NCBI GenBank assembly: GCA_946478635.1
Contig: CAMLCX010000242.1
Span: 1-7,239, forward strand
Direction of reading: 5' to 3'
DNA: 7,239 nucleotides
Source: an uncultured Pseudomonadota bacterium
GTDB lineage: Bacteria; Desulfobacterota_B; Binatia; UBA9968
Below, piece by piece: positions 1 to 4,474 of the stretch. The notes below the pieces were generated by a model that saw nothing but the letters and a program-made list of their open reading frames with translations, had not been told where the DNA came from and searched no databases. Position 1 is the first letter of the stretch; each line of letters opens with the position of its first letter. Both the position numbers and the translations under genes were made by a program.

Positions 1-162
1 TACATACTGCAAGGAACGATCACTGACCATCGAAATGGAGTCGCTACGGACTATGGGCCGGGAGTGGGTTGGCCCGAGGATAGGAACACCACACACTGGC
101 TTGAGAACACAGGAACGATTCCGGCAGTGGAGATCTCGGTCGATATAGTCAGGCAAGAGTAA
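1..162 (+). CDS. Cupin-domain protein, C-terminal fragment
   Basis: Frame 1 is open from the first base to a TAA at 160-162, giving the last 53 residues of a protein whose start lies outside the window. The piece reads like the second half of a small cupin barrel: a DHRNG turn (9-13), a Trp-Pro-Glu stretch (24-26), then HWLEN (32-36), matching the H-x3-N core of cupin motif 2, followed by a short beta-rich tail with PAVEISVDIV. His32 is the probable metal ligand; the first cupin motif would be upstream. The loop before His32 is longer than the usual P-x-G-x2-H spacing. An attC-like site follows 29 bases downstream, so this is probably the gene of the preceding integron cassette. The substrate cannot be inferred. 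Family assignment is fair, but the fragment is short. Confidence 0.65.
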   Translation, partial: YILQGTITDHRNGVATDYGPGVGWPEDRNTTHWLENTGTIPAVEISVDIVRQE

Positions 163-166
163 GCTC

Positions 167-194
167 AGGCCCGACATCTAACACGGTCGGGCCT
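167..194. repeat. Perfect 9-bp inverted repeat after the cupin stop codon
   Basis: AGGCCCGAC (167-175) is followed by a 10-nt spacer and its exact complement GTCGGGCCT (186-194). It begins four bases after the cupin TAA. It is GC-rich enough to form a stable RNA hairpin at the end of the cupin transcript, but no T-run follows on either strand, so it is not a standard intrinsic terminator. Its right arm overlaps the left edge of the attC-like site. The spacer contains ATCTAAC (176-182), a perfect RYYYAAC match. Confidence 0.5.
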
Positions 195-269
195 AAACAC
201 GCGGCTCAACCGGACGCGCTTCAGTCGGCTTCGCCTACTTTCGCGCGCCGGTTAGCCACAACGTTAGCC
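191..269 (+). other. attC-like integron recombination site 1
   Basis: The parts appear in attC order. An imperfect R''-like box GCCTAAAC (191-198) has one extra A compared with RYYYAAC. L'' is at 203-219 and L' at 243-257, and the R' core GTTAGCC is at 263-269. The L arms pair as GGCT(203-206)/AGCC(254-257) and AACCGG(208-213)/CCGGTT(248-253), continuing as CGCGC(215-219)/GCGCG(243-247). Two bases stay unpaired on the L'' side: C207 and A214. On the bottom strand these are an extrahelical G and T about 7 nt apart, which is the known signature that integrase recognises in folded bottom-strand attC. R' departs from GTTRRRY by a C at position 6. Crossover would be between G263 and T264. Confidence 0.72.
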
Positions 270-306
270 TACTCCTTGTTGCTGAAATCCTAAATTTCTG
301 GTCGCC

Positions 307-335
307 TTGCTATCCGAACGCTCTGTAATTACAAT
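307..335 (+). promoter_or_regulatory. Predicted sigma70-type promoter of the mazEF cassette
   Basis: TTGCTA (307-312, four of six matches to TTGACA) and TACAAT (330-335, five of six to TATAAT) are separated by exactly 17 nt. Transcription would start near 342, giving a leader of about 13 nt with the GGAGG ribosome site at its 5' end. An internal promoter is expected for a toxin-antitoxin cassette, unlike most cassettes, which depend on the integron promoter. Confidence 0.5.
324..333. promoter_or_regulatory. Palindrome over the -10 box, possible MazE operator
   Basis: TGTAATTACA is a perfect 10-bp palindrome overlapping the predicted -10 element. AbrB/MazE-fold antitoxins usually bind AT-rich palindromes over their own promoter and repress it together with the toxin. 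The position fits autoregulation; binding is inferred. Confidence 0.4.
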
Positions 336-354
336 GTAAGCTCGGAGGGATTAA

Positions 355-603
355 ATGAAGAGCCGCATTGTGCAGATCGGTAATTCTCGGGGTATCCGCC
401 TACCTAAGATACTTTTGGAGGAAGCTGAACTCTCTGATGAAGTTGAGCTAGAGGCAGAGCCCGGTCGTATTGTGATTCGTAGAGGGACCCGGCCTCGCGC
501 GGGATGGGCGGCAGCTGCTCGTTTGATGCGTGAGCGAGACCAAGACCGGCTTCTGGATCCCACGACTCCGACTCGGTTTGACGAGAAAGAGTGGAAGTGG
601 TGA
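355..603 (+). CDS. mazE: MazE-type antitoxin (AbrB/SpoVT DNA-binding fold)
   Basis: This 82-aa protein is the antitoxin of a type II pair. The N-terminal half is a swapped-hairpin AbrB/MazE DNA-binding domain, with the family signature GNSRGIRLPK at residues 9-18 and an acidic stretch after it (about 21-35). The C-terminal half is polar and likely disordered, ending in FDEKEWKW (75-82), the aromatic-acidic tail that in this family lies along the toxin and blocks it. The ATG at 355 is preceded by GGAGG at 344-348 with good spacing. The toxin gene starts 12 bp after this stop, in the usual antitoxin-first order. The protein should also repress the shared promoter. It sits inside an integron cassette, so it was probably acquired horizontally. 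Family assignment is secure; the MazE name is by similarity and partner. Confidence 0.88.
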   Translation: MKSRIVQIGNSRGIRLPKILLEEAELSDEVELEAEPGRIVIRRGTRPRAGWAAAARLMRERDQDRLLDPTTPTRFDEKEWKW

Positions 604-615
604 TAGGATTAGGTT

Positions 616-936
616 GTGGCATCCCGAGGTGATGTTTACCTTGTGCAGCTTGATCCGACCCGGGGTAGTGAAATTCAAAAGACACGGCCATGTCTTATCG
701 TGTCACCCGACGAGCTGAACGACCATTTACAGACTGTGATCATCGCGCCCATGACGACCGGGGGTCAAGCGTATCCGTGGCGGGTTCAGTGTCGCTTTCA
801 GGGCCGAACCGGATTTGTCGCCACGGACCAACTTCGTACTGTCGATGTTGGGCGATTAGCAAGACGACTTGGACGCTTGGCTCCGAACTCTCTCGCGGCA
901 GTTTTGTCCACGCTTGAGGAGATGTTTACGCCTTGA
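616..936 (+). CDS. mazF: MazF-type endoribonuclease toxin
   Basis: A 106-aa PemK/MazF-family mRNA interferase. The N-terminus RGDVYLVQLDPTRGSE (4-19) is the family's first strand and loop. TRPCLIVSP (23-31) carries Arg24, which aligns with catalytic Arg29 of E. coli MazF. PMTTGG (45-50) carries Thr47/Thr48 at the other active-site position. GFVATDQLRTVD (66-77) is the conserved central strand pair. Length is typical and no part is missing, so the toxin looks intact. The start is a GTG at 616; an in-frame TAG at 610-612 rules out an earlier start. A weak purine-rich ribosome site (AGGATTAGG, 605-613) suggests translation tuned below that of the antitoxin or coupled to it. The protein should cleave mRNA in the cytoplasm, neutralised by the upstream antitoxin. 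Cleavage specificity cannot be read from sequence. Confidence 0.93.
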   Translation: MASRGDVYLVQLDPTRGSEIQKTRPCLIVSPDELNDHLQTVIIAPMTTGGQAYPWRVQCRFQGRTGFVATDQLRTVDVGRLARRLGRLAPNSLAAVLSTLEEMFTP

Positions 937-949
937 GCCAAGTAATCTG

Positions 950-1031
950 GGCTAACATTCAGCTTGAGACGGGTCTTCGGACTCGCTCGCTTCGCTTGCT
1001 GACCTCGACTGCTTAGCCTTGAGCGTTATTC
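950..1031 (+). other. attC-like integron site 2 (degenerate), end of the array
   Basis: The site starts 14 bp after the mazF stop. R'' is GGCTAAC (950-956), matching the complement of the cassette's first bases exactly. R' is GTTATTC (1025-1031), with crossover expected between G1025 and T1026; it departs from GTTRRRY. Pairing between the arms is imperfect: AGC(961-963)/GCT(1011-1013), GAG(966-968)/CTC(1004-1006) and GGTC(972-975)/GACC(1001-1004) are alternatives that cannot all form. TTAGCC at 1013-1018 can also pair with GGCTAA of R''. The TTGAGCGTTA ending at 1028 resembles the 3' end of many attC sites. Confidence rests mainly on the R''-cassette start match and position. Confidence 0.55.
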
Positions 1032-2531
1032 CCAACCTCGTTCCGCTGCCGCGTTTTGTCCGGCGATTTTTCCTGCCACGAAGCATTCGGTGATGTTGCC
1101 GGCTTCCAAATAAAGATGACCGTAGATCGAGCTGATCTCGCCGGCGACGTAGAGGCGCGGGATGGGTCTTTTCATCGGATCGAGGACGCGCTGCTTGACG
1201 TCGTGCTCGGGGCCGCCCTGGGTGTTGTTAACGATGGGCCACGCCTCCACGACGTAGTAAGGTGGGTTCTTGATCGGCATCATGGTTTTCGGTGGGCGCT
1301 TGTGGTCTTCGTCATGGCCTTTTTCGCAGAGATCGTTCCAACGATCGACCGTGGCCTTGAGCACTTTGGGATTTACGTCGATCTGTCCGGCGATATCTTC
1401 CAGGCTGTTGCCTTTCTTGATCCAACCTTTGTTTATCTCGGCGAGATTATCTTCACTCCAGCTGGCGTCGTAGCGCTCGTCGTTGACAATCGGGATGCCG
1501 ATGGGTCCTAGCTTGCGTCCCTCTTCATCGAAGATCAGATGGCAGGGGATGCGTGGGTAGTCCTGAATGTCAGCGTCGTAGAATTCCAACGGCCGCGTGC
1601 CGGTATCTTGCGGCGCCGGCGGGTATTCGTCCATGAAGCGCTTGCCGAACTTGTCGACGCCGATCCAGATCATTTTGCGGTTCTCATTGCGCGGGCCCGC
1701 CCAGACGTGGCGAATCGCGAACGGCAGTTCCGGAAACTTAAAGCCGTAGCCGCCGTGAAAGTGCCACATGTGCCAGAGTCCGGCGCCGGCTTTCTGCGCC
1801 ATTTTCACGCCGTCGCCGGTGTTGCCTAGGTAAACGGGATACACCGGCTGCGCTTCGAAGTATTGCAGCTTCATGGCGTCGTCGTTCTCGTAGCCGCCGC
1901 AGGCGAGAATGACGCCCTTGTTCGCTTTGATGCGCATTGGGTTGCCGTTCTGTTCGGCGATCAAGCCGATGACTTCCCCGTTCGCGCCAGTAATTAATTC
2001 CTTGGCCGGTGTCGAAAGCAGGACTTCGATCTTGCGCGCGTTCACGTTGTCATAGACGACTTTGAAAAGCCGCGCCCCGCCGCGCAGTCCTTTGGCCCAG
2101 GGAAACTCGGAATAGGCTTGAAAGTCCTTGAGCTTGATCGAATCGATGTCGTTGGTGCCGGGGAACGGGTAGGTGCCGTGGCCGCGGGTTTCGGTTTTGG
2201 TCGGCTCGGTGCCGCTGACTTTGGCCAGATTCGTTACCCAGTCAATCATGCCGACCATCTCGTCCGCCATTTTGCGCAGGATGTCGTCGGGTGTCGTGCC
2301 GTTGCAAGTGCGTTTCAAATACTGAAATGCGCCTTCGGCGTTGTGCGCGAAGGCGACGCCGCCGCCGGAGAGAATCGAAATGCCGCCGGGATGCGGCATC
2401 TTTTCGATTAGAACTACCTTTGCGCCGGCGTCATGCGCGGTGATCGCCGAAATCCCACCCGCCGCGCCGTAACCGACGACGATGACGTCTACGTCTTTGT
2501 CCCAATCTGGATCGTTAACTGTTGTGTTCAC
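1026..2531 (-). CDS. FAD-dependent oxidoreductase, fumarate reductase/ketosteroid dehydrogenase-like
   Basis: This 501-aa protein belongs to the FAD_binding_2 group (fumarate reductase flavoprotein, 3-ketosteroid dehydrogenase, urocanate reductase and relatives). The N-terminal Rossmann motif is VVGYGAAGG (18-26) with Glu43 placed to bind the FAD ribose, then a GGISILSGGG loop (49-58). GVILACGGYEND (206-217), GKRFMDE (296-302), TQGGPEHD (437-444) and LYVAGE (460-465) are further family blocks; the last leads into the C-terminal FAD-binding helix. There is no signal peptide, haem-binding CxxCH or FMN domain, so it is probably cytoplasmic and takes electrons from a separate partner. The substrate is unknown. 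The start is a GTG at 2531, supported by AGGAGG (2539-2544) with a 7-nt gap. The TAA occupies 1028-1026, touching the predicted integron crossover. The hydrolase gene lies upstream on the same strand. Confidence 0.88.
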   Translation of the reverse strand: MNTTVNDPDWDKDVDVIVVGYGAAGGISAITAHDAGAKVVLIEKMPHPGGISILSGGGVAFAHNAEGAFQYLKRTCNGTTPDDILRKMADEMVGMIDWVTNLAKVSGTEPTKTETRGHGTYPFPGTNDIDSIKLKDFQAYSEFPWAKGLRGGARLFKVVYDNVNARKIEVLLSTPAKELITGANGEVIGLIAEQNGNPMRIKANKGVILACGGYENDDAMKLQYFEAQPVYPVYLGNTGDGVKMAQKAGAGLWHMWHFHGGYGFKFPELPFAIRHVWAGPRNENRKMIWIGVDKFGKRFMDEYPPAPQDTGTRPLEFYDADIQDYPRIPCHLIFDEEGRKLGPIGIPIVNDERYDASWSEDNLAEINKGWIKKGNSLEDIAGQIDVNPKVLKATVDRWNDLCEKGHDEDHKRPPKTMMPIKNPPYYVVEAWPIVNNTQGGPEHDVKQRVLDPMKRPIPRLYVAGEISSIYGHLYLEAGNITECFVAGKIAGQNAAAERGWE

Positions 2532-2558
2532 CTATATTCCTCCTTGAATTAGATATCC

Positions 2559-2659
2559 GTTCAAATCGTTTAATCCCCCACCTGTTTCCTCCCCCGCGAC
2601 GCGGGGGGAGGACTTACGGAGGGGGTTTGAACGGAGCGCAGCGGTTGAACGATTTGAAC
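2559..2659. repeat. Nested palindromic intergenic element (REP/MITE-like)
   Basis: This element fills most of the 136-bp gap between the hydrolase and flavoprotein genes. The outer arms GTTCAAATCGTT (2559-2570) and AACGATTTGAAC (2648-2659) are perfect 12-bp inverted copies. Inside are CCCCC (2575-2579)/GGGGG (2621-2625) and a very GC-rich core hairpin, CCTCCCCCGCG (2588-2598) with CGCGGGGGGAGG (2600-2611), one G unpaired. The left GTTCAAA can also pair with TTTGAAC at 2626-2632, and TTGAAC recurs three times on the right (2627, 2645, 2654). It looks like a dispersed palindromic element rather than a terminator because no T-run follows. In the minus-strand transcript it would form a stable hairpin that could uncouple or stabilise the two messages. 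Confidence 0.72.
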
Positions 2660-2667
2660 TTGCGGCT

Positions 2668-3777
2668 TCATAGCCTCTCCTCCAGCCAATCCAGCATGTA
2701 GGGCAGATTATGTGTCCAGTAGTCGTGGCTGCAATGGATTCTGCCGCCGCCGTCCTGCTCGCCGTAGACCTTGAGCGTTTTGTCTTTCGCGCCGATCTCA
2801 TTGAATAGCCGGCGGGCGCCTTCGACGGACATCAACGTATCTTTATCGCCGTGAGTGATCAACGTCGGGCAGGTAATGTTTTGTGCGATGCCAGCCATCG
2901 TAAAATGTTTCAACAATCGGCGCGCCTCCTCGTGGCTGACGCCGCCGAGCAATCGCTGGCAGACCGGCTGCAAATGCACGCACCAATCGTAGAGATCGTC
3001 GAGAATGCTATAGCAGCCGCTCCAGGCGACCAGCGCCTTGAGCCGCTTTTCGAAGGCGGCGACGCGGGGCGCGTAATAGCCGGCCATGCTGATGCCGAGG
3101 AGCGCAATGCGATCGGTGTCAATTTCCGGATGCGACACGAGATAGTCAATGCACGCCTTGCCGGGAACTTCGTAGTCCGGTCTCGTTTTGATGCCCTTTA
3201 AATAAATGGATGAGCCGCGTCCCGGAGTGTCAACCAACAACATCGCCCAGCCGCGCTCGAGCATCTGTTTGCCGCCAAAATAAATTTCTTCGGCGTACGC
3301 GTCGGCGCCGCCGAGAAAGAGCACAGCCGGCCACTTTCCCGGTTTCGGATTGACCGGATGGCAAAAGTAGCCGTCGTAATCTTCGTTGCCGGAACGCACT
3401 GTGATCACATCGATCTTCGGCTCGTGAAGTCTAATCGCGGCGCGGAAGTTTTCCTGAGCTTTGCCGAATCTCTGCTTGCGCCTCGGTTCTTCGGCGATCG
3501 TGAGGAGCACGTCGGACATGCGGTAGTAATTACTTGCGTGGAAGAAATACTGTTTCGCCGTTCCTAGATGGCGGGCACTCAAGGCTTCCTTGGCGCGTGC
3601 TTCGGTTTTTTGCGCCAACTCCAACCAGGCACGCTCCCAACCGTCTTTGTCGCCGGCTTCAACAATTTTCATCGCCCGCGCGATATCGAAAATATCACCG
3701 CCGCCCTGTTGCGCCTGGGCGATCAGGCGCAATGTGTGACCGCCGAAAGGATGATTGGGAAAGAGAAAGTCAAACAT
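2668..3777 (-). CDS. Alpha/beta hydrolase of the FrsA / dihydroxypseudooxynicotine-hydrolase type
   Basis: A 369-aa alpha/beta hydrolase with a helical N-terminal region (about 1-115) ahead of the catalytic core. LFLGGADA (153-160) is the probable oxyanion loop and VDTPGRGSS (182-190) the following strand-turn. GISMAGY (228-234) is the nucleophile elbow with Ser230. LITHGDKDTLM (306-316) supplies the acid, most likely Asp313. His348 in GGRIHCSHDYW is the likely catalytic histidine. The long N-terminal helical part and these blocks recall 2,6-dihydroxypseudooxynicotine hydrolase, a C-C bond hydrolase, and FrsA-like esterases. C-C, ester or amide substrates are all possible. The ATG at 3777 follows GAGGAG (3783-3788) with a 5-nt gap. 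The flavoprotein gene lies 136 bp downstream on the same strand across a palindromic element. No signal peptide is seen, so it is probably cytoplasmic. Confidence 0.85.
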   Translation of the reverse strand: MFDFLFPNHPFGGHTLRLIAQAQQGGGDIFDIARAMKIVEAGDKDGWERAWLELAQKTEARAKEALSARHLGTAKQYFFHASNYYRMSDVLLTIAEEPRRKQRFGKAQENFRAAIRLHEPKIDVITVRSGNEDYDGYFCHPVNPKPGKWPAVLFLGGADAYAEEIYFGGKQMLERGWAMLLVDTPGRGSSIYLKGIKTRPDYEVPGKACIDYLVSHPEIDTDRIALLGISMAGYYAPRVAAFEKRLKALVAWSGCYSILDDLYDWCVHLQPVCQRLLGGVSHEEARRLLKHFTMAGIAQNITCPTLITHGDKDTLMSVEGARRLFNEIGAKDKTLKVYGEQDGGGRIHCSHDYWTHNLPYMLDWLEERL

Positions 3778-3793
3778 AAATGCTCCTCGAATA

Positions 3794-3823
3794 ATTCCTG
3801 CCCCTGCTTTTTACCGCAGGAAT
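3794..3823. repeat. 8-bp inverted repeat in the hydrolase 5' leader
   Basis: ATTCCTGC (3794-3801) and GCAGGAAT (3816-3823) are perfect inverted copies with a 14-nt spacer, placed just upstream of the ribosome site of the minus-strand hydrolase gene. It could be a repressor operator or a hairpin in the mRNA leader. No promoter was convincing on this strand. Confidence 0.4.
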
Positions 3824-3934
3824 CACTTCGATTCGAAACTTCTGCGTACCTCAAAAGATGTGCGGAGACAACCGTTCCCCGTGAATTGCTGCGAGTCCAT
3901 AGCCGAGATTAATTCGAACCAGCAAAGAATCAAC

Positions 3935-3963
3935 TTGACACGTATTTCAGACGTTGCTAGCGT
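3935..3963 (+). promoter_or_regulatory. Predicted promoter of the GYD-oxidoreductase operon leader
   Basis: A perfect TTGACA (3935-3940) is followed 17 nt later by TAGCGT (3958-3963), a weak -10 box preceded by TG at 3955-3956 (extended -10). Transcription would start near 3970. This is the only clear plus-strand promoter-like site seen in the 361-bp divergent intergenic region. Confidence 0.45.
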
Positions 3964-3996
3964 CGCTTCAGACATCGGGATTCCCTCAGCTTTGAG

Positions 3997-4137
3997 ATGG
4001 CAATGCGGCCAGAGGGTCAAAGCGAAGAGCACACTGTGGTTCTCAAGAGGGCAACTATCGCAACGAGCCAGTCGCTCTTGCTCTTGAACGCAAGAGGGTT
4101 CTGGCTTTTTTGTTTTGCGGCGCGAAAAGGAGCTTAG
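3997..4137 (+). CDS. Possible 46-codon leader peptide with a Leu-Leu-Leu-Leu run
   Basis: An ATG at 3997 (with a second in-frame ATG at 4003) opens a frame closed by TAG at 4135-4137, one base before the GYD start codon. It would encode 46 residues, including SQSLLLLNARGF, and the four Leu codons (4075-4086) lie in the 5' side of the terminator hairpin. A ribosome there would cover the stem. The only ribosome-site candidate is a weak GAG at 3994-3996, about 6 nt before the second ATG. The composition is not clearly protein-like, so it may be chance. Confidence 0.2.
   Translation: MAMRPEGQSEEHTVVLKRATIATSQSLLLLNARGFWLFCFAARKGA
4066..4111 (+). terminator. Intrinsic terminator upstream of the GYD gene
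   Basis: The outer stem AGCCAG (4066-4071)/CTGGCT (4101-4106) encloses an inner hairpin CTCTTG (4081-4086)/CAAGAG (4091-4096) with a 4-nt AACG loop. The stem runs into six Ts (4106-4111), then G and four more Ts. It faces the plus strand only; no T-run lies on the other side. It sits 28 bp before the GYD start codon, which points to regulated readthrough rather than the end of a gene. Confidence 0.68.
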
Positions 4138-4138
4138 C

Positions 4139-4456
4139 ATGGCGACTTATATCGCGCTCGTAAACTTTACCGATCAAGGCGTGCGTCAGATCCGGCAGAC
4201 TACGGAAAGAGCCAAGGCACTGATCAACGCCGCGGCGAATCTTGGTGTCAAAATCAACGACATCTATTGGACGATGGGGGCGTTCGACGCGGTCTTTACC
4301 GCCGAGGCGTCGGACGACGATGCCATCATGGCCTTTGCGGCCAGCATGGGATCGCTCGGCAATATTCGCACACAGACGCTGCGGGCATTCTCCGCCGCCG
4401 AAATGAACCGGATTCTCGACAAAGTGCCGGCGGGAAGTTTTAGCTCGGCAAAGTGA
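4139..4456 (+). CDS. GYD-domain protein
   Basis: A 105-aa protein of the GYD family, small ferredoxin-fold (alpha-beta) proteins of unknown biochemical role. The family pattern is clear: an N-terminal strand MATYIALVNFTDQG (1-14), a helix through residues 17-34, GVKINDIYWTMGAFDAVF (36-53), and a C-terminal strand NIRTQTLRAFS (75-85). The name-giving G-Y-D triplet is replaced by Gly47-Ala-Phe49-Asp50. The ATG at 4139 is chosen over an in-frame TTG at 4115 because AAGGAG (4127-4132) sits 6 nt before it and the domain starts right there. The oxidoreductase alpha gene follows 18 bp downstream, so the protein is probably co-transcribed and might serve that enzyme. It lies just after the attenuator-like terminator. 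Confidence 0.88.
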   Translation: MATYIALVNFTDQGVRQIRQTTERAKALINAAANLGVKINDIYWTMGAFDAVFTAEASDDDAIMAFAASMGSLGNIRTQTLRAFSAAEMNRILDKVPAGSFSSAK

Positions 4457-4474
4457 AATCTTAGAGGAGTGTTT

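Larger units (their letters stand above)
264..1025 (+). mobile_element. Integron gene cassette carrying a mazEF-type module
   Basis: A linear integrated cassette starts with TTRRRY and ends at the G of its own attC, and its R'' box complements its own first bases. Here T264 starts TTAGCC, and the R'' box GGCTAAC at 950-956 is the exact reverse complement of GTTAGCC at 263-269. The cassette would end at G1025. Its 762 bp hold a promoter, the antitoxin and toxin genes in the usual sense orientation, and a 3' attC. Gene-to-attC spacing is short, as in typical cassettes. Toxin-antitoxin cassettes with their own promoters are known from chromosomal integrons, where they are thought to stabilise arrays. 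Integrase and attI are not in the window, so this could also belong to an array lacking an integrase. Confidence 0.68.
3970..4138 (+). promoter_or_regulatory. Putative attenuator leader RNA of the oxidoreductase operon
   Basis: The predicted transcript runs about 170 nt before the GYD start codon and contains a complete intrinsic terminator (4066-4111). No plus-strand protein gene precedes it, so the terminator would act on the operon's own message. CAAGAG at 4044-4049 can pair with CTCTTG at 4075-4080 or 4081-4086. The first pairing is incompatible with the outer terminator stem, and the second competes for the inner stem. This mutually exclusive pairing is typical of attenuators and riboswitch expression platforms. 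I could not match the aptamer part to a riboswitch class I know. The same region could instead yield a free small RNA of about 140 nt ending at the T-run. Confidence 0.42.

Noticed and set aside
1025..1030. Flavoprotein truncated by cassette insertion
   Set aside because: The protein carries the full C-terminal FAD-binding block and a natural-looking end, and its stop codon lies on the chromosomal side of the predicted crossover.
1056..1511. A 151-codon plus-strand open frame opposite the flavoprotein gene
   Set aside because: It is a shadow of the flavoprotein coding strand with no family signature and no ribosome site.
2588..2611. Intrinsic terminator for the hydrolase gene
   Set aside because: The hairpin is strong, but neither strand has a T-run after it; a dispersed palindromic element fits better.
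2532..2801. A minus-strand frame abutting the flavoprotein start
   Set aside because: Its first half overlaps the hydrolase 3' end in another frame and its second half runs through the palindromic element; the composition is Ser/Arg-rich and not protein-like.
3970..4065. Match to a known riboswitch (thiamine pyrophosphate, cobalamin, c-di-GMP, guanidine, SAM)
   Set aside because: The conserved sequence blocks of these classes were looked for by eye and not found; only the terminator/antiterminator layout is supported.
3755..4140. Several overlapping frames of about 100 codons in the divergent intergenic region
   Set aside because: None has a recognisable domain or good ribosome site, and they run through the promoter, leader and terminator signals.
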